Assembly: GCA_040779345.1 (NCBI GenBank)
Contig: JBFONU010000014.1
Coordinates: forward strand, 33,886-97,885
Origin: Thalassotalea_H sp040779345
GTDB taxonomy: Bacteria; Pseudomonadota; Gammaproteobacteria; Enterobacterales; Alteromonadaceae
Reading direction: 5' to 3'
Length of the DNA: 64,000 bases
Positions 25,546-35,066 of the stretch are shown one piece after another; positions within the stretch are counted from its first letter, which is position 1; each line of letters starts with the position of its first letter. The notes beneath the pieces are model-generated. The model had not been told where the DNA came from and did no database searches. It saw only the letters and a program-made list of their open reading frames with translations. The translations under genes and the position numbers were made by a program.

Positions 25546-27809
25546 ATGCTCACTCCAAGCTTCGTTAATAGGTTATCGACCCCTTGCATAGATGAAGAGT
25601 TGTTATCTTTCTTTAAGTCCATTAAAAGCGCTTCTAGGGCTTTTTGTGAATTAGGTAAGCTAATTTTATGGTCTATTCGTTTACGTTTTTGGATGTCGAT
25701 AAGTTGAAATGCTGATTCATCACCTGCATAACGTATCAAAGAGCCTTCTTTGATTTCATGACTTTTCATAAGCTTAATTAACTCTTCTAGTACAAATACA
25801 TTTGTATGATGTGTTTTAAACCATGATTGGCGAATCGGGTTGGTTTTAATATTTGGGCTGTTTTTGACTTCCTCCAATCTGTATTGCTGTATAGCTAAAT
25901 CCTGCTCCAGTAATTCAATTGCTTCAACATCTCTATTCAAATGACAACTGCTGCGACAGCCAACACATTGCGTAAGAAAGTCATTTAAATGTGTGCAAGG
26001 AGTTTGGTGTAATTGTTGAGTACAGATGCCTGTAGACATTGCATGAGCAACTTTTCCTGTGGCAATTTCATACTCTTCTTGAGTGATAGTTTTGACATTT
26101 CTCTCAAAATCAGGGGTATTGATATGGGCTATTTGAGCTACTTTGGCACTGTCTGAGGTATGATCATAATCAGCATTACTTTCTACATTAACCCGACCTG
26201 AAAGCATAGCAATCACAATTTCTGGTAATTCACTGTCCTGGTATTTAGTATTTAAATAGTGACGAAATTGATGTGGAGTGATCTGAAATGAGCCATTAAA
26301 GCCATTACGTTGAAAGATGCCATTTTTACCTAATGATAATTTGATTATTGAAGATAAATCTATACTGTCAATAGCAAAGAAGCTTGAGCCAGCGCTTCCT
26401 TGAAACATCGTTCTACTACCTCCTCCAAGCTGTAATTGTGCGCCAGTAAAAAGGCACAAAGCATGCTCTAACTTGACTTTACTGTTACTATCACCAATAT
26501 AGCGATAAGGAAATGCTGGTAATTCTTTTTTGATTAATGATAACCAGAGAAACTCAATTTCAATTAGGCTGATTTTTTGTTGATCTTGCTTAAATGGTAA
26601 GTACTTTCTATTCACTAAAGTATTTGTACCAAGTAATATATTGGCAATAGGAGCACGCCAATATATTTTTCTATGCACATCAGCAGTATATGGAAAACCA
26701 TCTAATTCTAGAGATTCTATTTTTGCGTTATCATAAAAACCTAACAATCCACCTAATTGAAATAGATTTACTGGCTTATTAAGTGAAAGCCCATGTAAAC
26801 TTTTGGGCTTAAAATTAAATAGAATGTTTTTTAATTCTGCATTTGGGTTGGTATAGTACCGGGATAATATTCGTGCTGGTTCGCATACAATATCTAAGTA
26901 ATTCAATGCTCGTTCAACAAATGGTGCCATACTAGCTAAAATGTGATTACGATTATCTTTATAACCTTTACTGCCTTGCCAATCTAACCAGTGGATAGTG
27001 TTTTCTTTGATGACTTTATCATCATTATTCTCTTTTTTTGGTTTATTGTTTTCTTTACTGGGTAATTTTACTTGTTTGCTCTTTAATTGTTGATTATTAA
27101 GTATTAGTTGCTCAGCAATCATGCGGTTAGGTGATGATAATGCTATAGCTGACATACAGCTTACGAAACGATCTCTCACATTATCAAAAATATCTATTTC
27201 ATCATTATTATGAGGAACTATAGTGTGGAAAATACTTGCTGTGGCTAGAATTATTTGTTCACTAGGCATTTTTTCCTTTTTACGCAACAATGTGCGCTCT
27301 AGTGAAATATCTCTATCATTAATATGATTAAAGCGTACAGTTTTAGGCAAAAAACCTTGTTCATGACAATAATTAATAAATGATCGTATTAGTGGTGTTT
27401 TATGTGCAGCAACATTACCCATCCATGTATCTAATTTAACTTGAGTTAACTTCCATATCTCTCCTTTTAACCAGAAGATAATTTCTCTAGCTGCTAATTG
27501 TTTTCTTAAAGTATCTTTTTTAAATCCTTGTTGAATAATTAAATCTAGGGTGTAGGTTTTTGCCAGTTCACTAGCAAGCCCTGATAAAACCTGTTTTCCA
27601 CTATAGAGTTTAGAAGTATGAGGTTGGGTTACTTCATTAGGGTTTAAAAAAAATAAATTATAGAATTTATGGGTATCTGGATTTTGTCCAATCCAAAGGT
27701 AGTCATCCCAAGAACAAGGGTCGCCATACTTATTTTTGAATGAGGTCAACTGAATTTCTTTCTGTTTTTCAATGTAAAGTTGTAAAGTTTTTTGATACTT
27801 ATTTATCAT
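25542..27809 (-). CDS. Large tyrosine recombinase, third of trio
   Basis: The 755-aa protein has a C-terminal DNA breaking-rejoining domain with the H-x-x-R motif PHQFRHYL and a candidate nucleophile Tyr in SNADYDHTSD. A Cys-rich cluster follows (LTQCVGCRSSCHLN), probably zinc-binding. The N-terminal half has a KKEKMPSEQ region and a long Lys-rich linker (NKPKKENNDDKVIKEN). Start and previous stop overlap as TAATG, so the two recombinases are made together. It is about twice the size of a phage integrase, as in the large partners of recombinase-trio elements. Confidence 0.85.
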   Translation of the reverse strand: MINKYQKTLQLYIEKQKEIQLTSFKNKYGDPCSWDDYLWIGQNPDTHKFYNLFFLNPNEVTQPHTSKLYSGKQVLSGLASELAKTYTLDLIIQQGFKKDTLRKQLAAREIIFWLKGEIWKLTQVKLDTWMGNVAAHKTPLIRSFINYCHEQGFLPKTVRFNHINDRDISLERTLLRKKEKMPSEQIILATASIFHTIVPHNNDEIDIFDNVRDRFVSCMSAIALSSPNRMIAEQLILNNQQLKSKQVKLPSKENNKPKKENNDDKVIKENTIHWLDWQGSKGYKDNRNHILASMAPFVERALNYLDIVCEPARILSRYYTNPNAELKNILFNFKPKSLHGLSLNKPVNLFQLGGLLGFYDNAKIESLELDGFPYTADVHRKIYWRAPIANILLGTNTLVNRKYLPFKQDQQKISLIEIEFLWLSLIKKELPAFPYRYIGDSNSKVKLEHALCLFTGAQLQLGGGSRTMFQGSAGSSFFAIDSIDLSSIIKLSLGKNGIFQRNGFNGSFQITPHQFRHYLNTKYQDSELPEIVIAMLSGRVNVESNADYDHTSDSAKVAQIAHINTPDFERNVKTITQEEYEIATGKVAHAMSTGICTQQLHQTPCTHLNDFLTQCVGCRSSCHLNRDVEAIELLEQDLAIQQYRLEEVKNSPNIKTNPIRQSWFKTHHTNVFVLEELIKLMKSHEIKEGSLIRYAGDESAFQLIDIQKRKRIDHKISLPNSQKALEALLMDLKKDNNSSSMQGVDNLLTKLGVSI

Positions 27810-29473
27810 TATTCTTCTCCAATTTTACGTTGCATCACTTGGTCGCAAGCAGCTATAGTTGCTTCAATGTAACGAATTTGTTTTTTCAGTTCTAATAAAG
27901 CATGAGGTGCGTCCCCGGAATTAATTCGATAATCATATTTTTGCTGAGCTTTGTCTCTTTGACTTCGATGATCACCGCTGACCAATGCTGAAAAACTATT
28001 GCAACCATAACAGCCAAGGGGCTTACTACGTTGACAACCTGTACATTGATTTACATTTTTGGATTTTCCGAAAGTGTCGCCCAAATCATCTTCAATAGCG
28101 ATTTCGCCACTTTTCATTAACTCACTAACACTAGTTGAAAATGCATTTACTAAAAAATCATTAGCTATGAACTTTTCATTTATTTGAACACGAGCTTCAT
28201 CGCTTAAGTCAATATAAATTTTAGCCGAAGAAGGAGTGTTCCCTAATAATTTTGCAATTATCAGTAAGCCAAGATTATCTCTGGCAGCATTTGTTGCTAT
28301 GGTGTGACGTAAACGGTTATTTCCGATATTAAATTTATCTTGGGGTAGACGTTCACTAGTAATTTTTAGAGATTCGAATAGATCCCTTACGGAACTTCCT
28401 ACAGAAAATGAATCTGAATGAAAGCCAGAAGCATCACTATTAAAGGAACTGCATAATTGATTTTTATCTTTAAATTTAGTTTTAAATAATGCATCAACAA
28501 ATAAGAATGGTAAATTTTGGAATATATCGTACAACTCATCATCATTTAATTTAATTCCTTGATTGATTAGAGCTTGATTAAATAACTTTAAATAACCTGT
28601 ACGGTAAAAAATGATTTCTTTAGATATTGCATTATTTAATGTTAAAGGCTCACTTTCAGGGTATTGCCTAAACGTTCCTTTACTCTTTGCTTTAAACATA
28701 CGAATTTTTAATTCATCATCATCTGAAAAGAATATGTTGTCACTATCGAATATTGATGCATCAGGACTTATATCACGCCATTTTAACTGAATTAGATTCG
28801 ATGGTCTGCGAAGAAGAACTTGCACCATTCGAGAAGCAATAAAGTTGCGAAAACTAGATAGTAATCCTAGTCCTTTGTTCTCTTTTGTATGAGTAACTTC
28901 AAAACCACGCTCAATGAGTTTTTTACTTTTCATGTTCATCGCAACATTCAAAGCATGGTTTTCTAAGTCGCTTAAAGAACCTTTTTCTGGATCGGTAATT
29001 TTTACTGAGACTGTTTCGTTATTTAGGTTTGATTTCCACTGATAAAGATCATTAAAAATTTCGGTGTCATGTTTGTAAAGCCACAAAATTAAAGAACTAA
29101 ATCTAGATTTTTTAATTTTATCAAGAGTTACCCAAAGTAATTTAAAGTCTACAACAGAAAGTGAATTCAATTGATTAGTAGATATAACACCGATGACATT
29201 GCTGATTGTACTTTTCGATCTCAATGCAGACATATTAGCTAGTGTCAGCCGAAGGTGAATTTGATCTTCTAATGAAAACTTTGAATTATGAAGCCATGAT
29301 AAATCAACTGACTGGCCTTTATTACCGAGGCCGCTTAACACCCATTGTTCATCAAAAGCATTAAAGGGAAAACCTTCTTTTGAAATAAATTCAGCCTCCT
29401 TATTGTATTGCTGCTTCAATAGTGCCATGTTTGCTTTTGGGTCTGAGTTGTCCTTTTGATTATTTACCATCAT
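27809..29473 (-). CDS. Tyrosine recombinase, second of trio
   Basis: In this 554-aa protein the catalytic domain shows the first Arg region (LLRRPSNLIQLKWRD), the LRHTIATN box, and a likely nucleophile in SAKIYIDLSD. The C-terminus has a zinc-type cluster (QCTGCQRSKPLGCYGC). It overlaps the first recombinase by 14 bases and the third by one. Together the three probably act as a set on the island ends. Confidence 0.85.
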   Translation of the reverse strand: MMVNNQKDNSDPKANMALLKQQYNKEAEFISKEGFPFNAFDEQWVLSGLGNKGQSVDLSWLHNSKFSLEDQIHLRLTLANMSALRSKSTISNVIGVISTNQLNSLSVVDFKLLWVTLDKIKKSRFSSLILWLYKHDTEIFNDLYQWKSNLNNETVSVKITDPEKGSLSDLENHALNVAMNMKSKKLIERGFEVTHTKENKGLGLLSSFRNFIASRMVQVLLRRPSNLIQLKWRDISPDASIFDSDNIFFSDDDELKIRMFKAKSKGTFRQYPESEPLTLNNAISKEIIFYRTGYLKLFNQALINQGIKLNDDELYDIFQNLPFLFVDALFKTKFKDKNQLCSSFNSDASGFHSDSFSVGSSVRDLFESLKITSERLPQDKFNIGNNRLRHTIATNAARDNLGLLIIAKLLGNTPSSAKIYIDLSDEARVQINEKFIANDFLVNAFSTSVSELMKSGEIAIEDDLGDTFGKSKNVNQCTGCQRSKPLGCYGCNSFSALVSGDHRSQRDKAQQKYDYRINSGDAPHALLELKKQIRYIEATIAACDQVMQRKIGEE

Positions 29474-30755
29474 TTACTCCTGCGGACATAATTTTTGCTT
29501 GTCTTGCTCGTTGAATTTCACGTACTTCAACGGAATGTTTGAATTTATTATAAACATCAACCATACCGCTTGTTTTACTCCAGCCCATTGCATACTTTCT
29601 TAGTTTATCGGCTTGTTCATCACTCATACTTTTTGTTAAGTCAGAAAAAATTTCGTTCCATTTGTGTCGGCCTAGATGGGGGGTTATATGAAACCCTAGA
29701 GCTTTAGATAATATTTTGAATATTCCATTAATACCTTTGACATTTAGCGGCTCCCCCTTTGTTCCTTTGCTATCATGCTCAGCAATGAAGATAAATTCAT
29801 GCAACTCTGATTTAGTAAATCGTTTACGCTGATATTCAATATACTTATCAAGCTCTATCATAATGTTTGGATCAACATAAGCAGAGTGAGCATCAGTTTT
29901 TTGTGATGAAGGATTAACACGGGGATCAGTAAGGTCATTCGGTGTTTTCGTGATCCGAATTTGATCACCCGTTCCCTCAAATTGGCAATCACTGATTTTA
30001 AGCTTACTGATTGCGCCTCTACGCTCACCAGTTTCCAATATCAGTTGAACAATAAGAGAATTACGTTGTTTAGCGTGCTTAAAAGGGTTATCTGGTGAGT
30101 CTATTTGAATTATTTCAAGTAAACGCAAGTATATATGGGGGGGAATTTTAGATTCTTCAAAAGACGGGGCTTCTGTCTTTTTTATCTTATTTGCTATCGC
30201 TAATTCAAATTCATGTTTATCACTAAAGTAATTATTTTTTACAAAATCTGGCGCAAGGAATTGACCATGGATTTCTTCATAAAGAAACTCTAAAAAGCTA
30301 AGAGCAGTCTTAATACGTCCATGTTTAGTTCCATCATCGATAGTTTCTCGTGATACTTTTGAAGAGTGAATCGCATTTTGTAGTGTTTTATTATTAAATT
30401 TCTCCATCAATAGAACATTACTATTATTATCTTTTTTTACTTTAAAACGACAAGCATCAGTAAAACTACGGCATTCAGACCTTGATAAAAATTGACCAGA
30501 TAATGCCCGTTGAATAATATCTATACCAATAGGTGCTTTTAAGTCATCGGGCTGTACATTTGTTAAGTGCTGCAAAAAAAATTTAAGTTCATTAGATTTT
30601 CTTTTCTTATCACTGATTGATTTCTGGGGAATCCACGAATTTAAAAAAATAACTGTATAGGGCGATACGGGTATTGAATTTTTATCAACAAGACTTATAC
30701 GGTTGTGGTAACCATCTTCTCGCTTAACATTATATTGCTTTACGATTACATTCAT
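29460..30755 (-). CDS. Tyrosine recombinase, first of trio
   Basis: The 431-aa protein has an N-terminal core-binding part and a C-terminal catalytic domain. Visible residues are Arg in LETGERRGAISKL, HLGRHKWNE and the candidate nucleophile in VDVYNKFKHS. It is the first gene of the leftward operon and starts about 165 bases inside the right end of the island, next to the subterminal repeats, as expected for an integrase controlled from its own att region. Confidence 0.87.
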   Translation of the reverse strand: MNVIVKQYNVKREDGYHNRISLVDKNSIPVSPYTVIFLNSWIPQKSISDKKRKSNELKFFLQHLTNVQPDDLKAPIGIDIIQRALSGQFLSRSECRSFTDACRFKVKKDNNSNVLLMEKFNNKTLQNAIHSSKVSRETIDDGTKHGRIKTALSFLEFLYEEIHGQFLAPDFVKNNYFSDKHEFELAIANKIKKTEAPSFEESKIPPHIYLRLLEIIQIDSPDNPFKHAKQRNSLIVQLILETGERRGAISKLKISDCQFEGTGDQIRITKTPNDLTDPRVNPSSQKTDAHSAYVDPNIMIELDKYIEYQRKRFTKSELHEFIFIAEHDSKGTKGEPLNVKGINGIFKILSKALGFHITPHLGRHKWNEIFSDLTKSMSDEQADKLRKYAMGWSKTSGMVDVYNKFKHSVEVREIQRARQAKIMSAGVNDGK

Positions 30756-30822
30756 TCTTTACACTTTTATTTGGCTATATAATTAATTATAGTGAACTTA
30801 ATAAATTATTAAACTAAATATC

Positions 30823-30898
30823 GTAAAGTTTCAGGTTTTATTGAAAACATTAGAAAAATGAAGGGGTTTGCTATTCGATAGGGAGATATAAACTTTAC
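30823..30898 (+). repeat. Right subterminal repeats of the island
   Basis: GTAAAGTTT (30823-30831), TTTTATTGAAAA (30836-30847) and TAAACTTTAC (30889-30898) repeat in the same order and orientation as at the left end (19119, 19144, 19176). They overlap the promoter region of the recombinase operon. Confidence 0.75.
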
Positions 30899-30911
30899 TA
30901 AAATTAATTTA

Positions 30912-30925
30912 GGATATAATCATGT
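30912..30925 (+). other. attR of the ferritin island
   Basis: Arm GGATATAA (30912-30919) then core TCATGT (30920-30925), followed by ferritin sequence TGCTCTGC. Joined to the left arm, the circular island would carry the palindromic attP GGATATAA, TCATGT, TTATATCC. Confidence 0.85.
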
Positions 30926-31305
30926 TGCTCTGCTACATACCACTGTAGAAAATTAAATGTTGAATAATCTTGATTTGTAAATGCTTGATGCGCTAATGAA
31001 TTAATGCGCTCAGTAATTTGACATTCATGCTGGTAGGTTTTTTCAAACACATCGGCTAATGACTCAAATTCATGGGGTGGTGCATCAATAGAGCCCAAAA
31101 TTGGTAACGCGCCGGTTTCACTAACATAAGTGAATAAACGTGTCATATGATCCATTTCTTCTAAGGCATGCTTGCGCATAAACTCAGCAGCTCCTTCAAA
31201 GCCTTGCTCTTCACACCAAGCACTCATTTGTAGATATAAATTTGAGGAATAGAATTCTAAATTTATTTGATGATTTAATTGTTTGACCATTTCTGGTTTT
31301 AACAT
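30921..31305 (-). pseudogene. ftnA: Resident ferritin, 5' fragment (first 128 codons)
   Basis: The fragment starts MLKPEMVKQLNHQINLEF and runs through the ferroxidase ligands to QWYVAEQH; then the frame enters island sequence and stops five residues later (DYILN). The last 45 residues are at 18861-19001. It lacks the final helix that forms the four-fold channel, so a working shell is unlikely. Its own ribosome-binding site and start are intact, so a truncated product may still be made. Confidence 0.95.
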
Positions 31306-31387
31306 ATTGTTACCTTATGAACCTTTGTTACTCTTAATATTAGCGAAATTCTGCCTTTTAAATAGCAAGTATTCAAGTATAGATTTG

Positions 31388-31861
31388 TTACAGAGTATCT
31401 AATATGACTTCTGCCTTACTCACTTCAAATTCTTTTGGTTTCTCAACATGTAGATTAGTCACAATACCGTTATTGATAATCATTGCATAACGCTGTGAGC
31501 GAAAGCCACCAAAGCCAGCTGTTTCCATGCCTAACCCTAAGGCTTTGGTGTAACTACCATCACCATCTGCCAGCATCATGATGTTTTCAGCGTTTTGTGC
31601 TTCACCCCATGCATTCATGACAAAAGCATCATTAACCGATAAACAGATGATAGCATCGACCCCTTTTGCTTTAAGTTCTTGTGCTGAAACAACATAGCCA
31701 GGTAAATGTGCGGCTGAGCAGGTTGGTGTGAAAGCGCCAGGCACAGCAAATAAGACGACTTTTTTATCAGCAAATAATTCATCTGTCTGATGAATTATCA
31801 TATTGCCATTAGCTAATTGCTGTAATTGCCCTGAGGGCATTTTATTATTTTCAACGATCAT
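31388..31861 (-). CDS. Peroxiredoxin, Prx5-type
   Basis: The 157-aa protein carries the peroxidatic-Cys motif VPGAFTPTCSAAHLPGY typical of the Prx5 group and a C-terminal Arg region (FGGFRSQRYAMII). It reduces hydrogen peroxide and organic hydroperoxides in the cytoplasm with thiol donors. It lies just upstream of the resident ferritin fragment on the same strand, so iron storage and peroxide defence were probably neighbours before the island entered. Confidence 0.92.
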   Translation of the reverse strand: MIVENNKMPSGQLQQLANGNMIIHQTDELFADKKVVLFAVPGAFTPTCSAAHLPGYVVSAQELKAKGVDAIICLSVNDAFVMNAWGEAQNAENIMMLADGDGSYTKALGLGMETAGFGGFRSQRYAMIINNGIVTNLHVEKPKEFEVSKAEVILDTL

Positions 31862-31870
31862 TGTTTAACC

Positions 31871-32041
31871 TTAACTTGGGTGTGAGATTGGGAGTATTAT
31901 GGCTTTACATAAAAAGCCTTTTTCATGCGCACTGCGCGCGCAATCTTTACAGATATAACGCGGTTTATCGACAATATGAGCAAGTTGATGTAGGTTTTTT
32001 TCAATGTCTTTTTTTTTCCACTTACACAATGCTTTAGCCAT
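31871..32041 (-). CDS. Small Cys-rich conserved-type protein, 56 aa
   Basis: A 56-codon ORF reads MAKALCKWKKKDIEKNLHQL and then PRYICKDCARSAHEKGFLCK. The four Cys (one in CKW, a CxxC pair, one in LCK) suggest a zinc or metal site. Short proteins beginning MAKALCKW occur in many marine gammaproteobacteria, from memory; their function is not known to me. It ends 10 bases before the peroxiredoxin start and is likely co-transcribed. Confidence 0.72.
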   Translation of the reverse strand: MAKALCKWKKKDIEKNLHQLAHIVDKPRYICKDCARSAHEKGFLCKAIILPISHPS

Positions 32042-32131
32042 AAACGCGCATCTCGATATAGAAGTTTACTCGTAAACTATTTTAGAACACTTCACTTGGT
32101 TGTGCATTAATGAAGATAAAATTTGCAATTT

Positions 32132-33370
32132 TTATTCTTTGAAATGAGCGGGTTTAATCTCTTTGATAAAGAATAATCCATCCCAAAAACCTGTCCATTG
32201 TTCAATATCAACCGTTTGTTGATAATTGTTGGCAAATACCGATGTTGTTTTATCTTTAATGGTCACGTTATGTTGTTTCAATGAACGGATATCGTTAAAG
32301 GCTATGTTTGACGATATATTGTCGTTTAACAGCTTTTCAAATGAGTTGTTACTTGGCGTTGCTACCTTTGTGTTTTCCATGTTAATAAAGTTTAAAAAAT
32401 CACCTGAAGCCCCAGTAAAATGAATCATGTAATAATCTTTTCCAAAAGCTTCTTTGGCAACTTGTCCCGCGTTTATTTGTCCTAAACCTTGGTTCATTAA
32501 GTGAAAGGAATGTGCCCAAACAATCATTTTTTTATCGGGGTATTTTTCCGCCCAGTATTTAATGTTTTCACCCATTTCTTGGCTTCTAGCATCTGAAATT
32601 TGCCATTGGCGCTTTGCTTGTGCTTCTAATCCTCGGGTAATGCGATACCAAAAAGCATGTTTTTGATTGGCAGAAAATGTCGTTTTCAACTGATCTATTT
32701 GTTTAAAAAAGCGCTTTTCTTCTTCAGGCGATAGGCGGGTATTATCAACATTTAATACGCGTTGGAGCTGCGATGTGAATAGCGGCCAAGCTTTATCGTT
32801 TATCCAGTTATCGGCTGAGTTGCTAACGGCTTTTGTTAGAGCGCCGATAAGGTTTTTATTGGATATTCCTCCTGTGTGTTGGCTATCAAATCCCACGAGT
32901 CGGAGCGGTTTTTTAGTTGAGGCTTGCGCATTAATGTAGTCAAATAAAGGCGTAACTTCATCCGTTTTTGAATACATATAAAAAATATTTCCAGGGGCAA
33001 TATCTTTGATTCGCTGACCCTTTTTAGCTTGTTGCCATATTTCTTCTACGTCATACATACCACTTTCTAAGATAAGTACGTCAAAGTCATGATAGTTATG
33101 AAGGTATTCAATCAGTTGTGTTTTAAGAGTAAAGACACTGCCAGCACCATGGGTTTGCTCGCCTAAAGCAACAATGCGGACATCTTTTAATTTTTTAGCA
33201 AAGTTAGCTAAATCTTGTTTGGATAGTGACAGGTCTTTAGTCTCAATTTCGATTGTTTCATCAATAATAGCTTGATGAAGATAATCACGTTGATTGGCTA
33301 CTTGTTTTATTTCATTACACCCTGTGACCATTAAAAAAAATATAATACTTAGTAATACTTGTTTGTTCAT
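32132..33370 (-). CDS. Erythromycin-esterase-family lipoprotein
   Basis: The 412-aa protein has a lipobox (LMVTGC) and the EreA-like core: ALGEQTHGAGSVF with the catalytic-type His, LILESGMYDVEEIW, GFDSQHTGG and WAHSFHLMNQG. Family members hydrolyse macrolide lactones, but many chromosomal ones have other or unknown substrates. Lipid anchoring is unusual for a resistance enzyme and suggests an envelope role. Stand-alone gene. Confidence 0.85.
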   Translation of the reverse strand: MNKQVLLSIIFFLMVTGCNEIKQVANQRDYLHQAIIDETIEIETKDLSLSKQDLANFAKKLKDVRIVALGEQTHGAGSVFTLKTQLIEYLHNYHDFDVLILESGMYDVEEIWQQAKKGQRIKDIAPGNIFYMYSKTDEVTPLFDYINAQASTKKPLRLVGFDSQHTGGISNKNLIGALTKAVSNSADNWINDKAWPLFTSQLQRVLNVDNTRLSPEEEKRFFKQIDQLKTTFSANQKHAFWYRITRGLEAQAKRQWQISDARSQEMGENIKYWAEKYPDKKMIVWAHSFHLMNQGLGQINAGQVAKEAFGKDYYMIHFTGASGDFLNFINMENTKVATPSNNSFEKLLNDNISSNIAFNDIRSLKQHNVTIKDKTTSVFANNYQQTVDIEQWTGFWDGLFFIKEIKPAHFKE

Positions 33371-33463
33371 TTTTTACCATCCCATCTTAAATAGAATATT
33401 ATCTGCTAAATGAAAGAGAAAAATAGGTGTGTTTTGGTGTTTTTTAGATTTTAAATCAATATC

Positions 33464-34918
33464 TTATGTTATTTTTGGATTGATTAACTCTTTAAAGGCT
33501 GGGTGGTTTCTAATGGCTTTATATTTAGGATCAACGTTAAACCACAATAAAATATGATTACGTTCTTCAAAAGCTTGTTTAATGTATTTAACTGCGGCTT
33601 CAAGTTTTCCCGCTTTAAGGGCATATCGTCCAAAAGATAATGGTGGCTGATATTGACCAATATAAGCGGCTTCCTTTTTCTCTTCTAACAACCAGCGGTT
33701 CACTTCAGACAAACCGTTTTTGAGAAAAGCATTTGATACAGCGGCGAGCTGTTCTTCGGTGTAATGGCTAAGCTTTAAAACGCGGTAAAGCTCTTTAAAG
33801 GAGGCGTCATCTTCACCTAAGTTCTCAAGAATAGCTTGGGCTGAGATGTGATAAGAGAGCGAATCGGGATCGCGCTTTTGAAGATGACTTAACTCCTTTT
33901 TAGCTGATTGGTAATCGCCCATCATATTATAAATCCATGCGACTGAAGGAACAGCGTATGCTGAAGGCTCTAGATCTACATATTGCCGAGTATGTTTAAT
34001 GGCAAGGTCAAACTTCTCCGCGGCCAACAAAAATTGTGCATATTTAAAATGACCTTGGCTGTTGTTCGGATCTAAAGCCACTACTTCCTTATAGTGCTTT
34101 TCAGCCAGAGGAAAGTTCCATTCGACAAAAAAAGCAACGTCCGCCATCAATAAATGAGTTTGTGCATCAGTGGGATCAAAAGACAGAGATTTATTTAACA
34201 AGAAATAGAATTCGTCTTTATGCTTGTATGTTTCCTTACCATTGTTATCACCCAATAATTTAAGCTTTACACTCACTAAGTCACGGTAAGCGGGAGCAAA
34301 ATTGTTGACTTTGATAATCGTGTCTTCAAAAGCTTGCTTTGCTTCTAACCAAGCTTTTCTATCGTGTTTTTCCAGAAGATATCGTGCTTCTTGGTAATGA
34401 GAAATAGCGGCTGATGAAGGTAAATCAGCCAAGCTGATATGTTCATCTTTAACAAGAGAAAAGTAAGCAACAATGATGATCAGCAGCGTGTTAGCAATAC
34501 TGCCATAAAGTGCCAAGGGGTTAATTTTTGTTGGGACAACTTGCACACTTTGTGATTTGTCATCTGCTTGTGATTCATTGGGAGTAATGTCGACAGTGCT
34601 AATGATTAATCGATACCCTACACCAGGTATTGTTTTTATAAACAAGGGGTTACGGGCATTGTCTCCCAGCGCTTTGCGGATCTGACTAATACCAACGGAA
34701 AGTACATCCTCAGATACGACTTTATTCGGCCATACTTCGTTGAGCATGGTGTTCTTAGTGACGTCTTTTCCCTGATGGCGAATTAAGCAGAGTAATAATT
34801 CTAGCGGGGTATGGTCTAATTTAATGACATCTTTTTCAGGATCACTTTCGTGTAAATATAAGGTACCGGTTAAGGCATTAAGAAACCATTGTTCTAATTT
34901 AACAATCATTGAAACCAC
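33464..34918 (-). CDS. CadC-like membrane regulator with TPR domain
   Basis: The N-terminus (about 1-110) is an OmpR/CadC-type winged helix (TPLELLLCLIRHQGKDVTKN and FIKTIPGVGYRLI). One membrane helix follows (LALYGSIANTLLIIIVAYFS, about 130-152) and the rest is a TPR-type periplasmic domain of 330 residues (SQGHFKYAQFLLAAEKFDLA). Such one-component regulators bind DNA from the membrane. The neighbouring esterase-like lipoprotein gene, same strand and 93 bases downstream, is a possible target. Confidence 0.88.
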   Translation of the reverse strand: MVSMIVKLEQWFLNALTGTLYLHESDPEKDVIKLDHTPLELLLCLIRHQGKDVTKNTMLNEVWPNKVVSEDVLSVGISQIRKALGDNARNPLFIKTIPGVGYRLIISTVDITPNESQADDKSQSVQVVPTKINPLALYGSIANTLLIIIVAYFSLVKDEHISLADLPSSAAISHYQEARYLLEKHDRKAWLEAKQAFEDTIIKVNNFAPAYRDLVSVKLKLLGDNNGKETYKHKDEFYFLLNKSLSFDPTDAQTHLLMADVAFFVEWNFPLAEKHYKEVVALDPNNSQGHFKYAQFLLAAEKFDLAIKHTRQYVDLEPSAYAVPSVAWIYNMMGDYQSAKKELSHLQKRDPDSLSYHISAQAILENLGEDDASFKELYRVLKLSHYTEEQLAAVSNAFLKNGLSEVNRWLLEEKKEAAYIGQYQPPLSFGRYALKAGKLEAAVKYIKQAFEERNHILLWFNVDPKYKAIRNHPAFKELINPKIT

Positions 34919-35066
34919 TTTTTAGGTTATATAATAAATTGTTGTGGGCGATACTTTTTACTTATAAATTTTTGTATTATGTAAAGAGCTTTGGAATTGT
35001 AGTTCCCTTCATTAGCGATGTCTACGGATAATTTAGCAGGTTTCGTTATGAGGTGAGCTCGTTAAA

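Larger units (their letters stand above)
18997..30925. mobile_element. 11.9-kb tyrosine-recombinase island inserted in ferritin
   Basis: Both junctions carry TCATGTT (18997-19003 and 30920-30926). Just inside lie the inverted octamers TTATATCC (19003-19010) and GGATATAA (30912-30919). Removing the island restores a 173-codon ferritin frame with no base lost. Contents from left: repeat-rich left end, a complete ferritin, two unknown cargo genes, and a leftward operon of RecD-like helicase, two small proteins and three tyrosine recombinases. The set resembles known recombinase-trio elements (Tn554 type, and the gamma-mobile-trio islands of Vibrio), but I have not verified membership in either. 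Confidence 0.93.
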
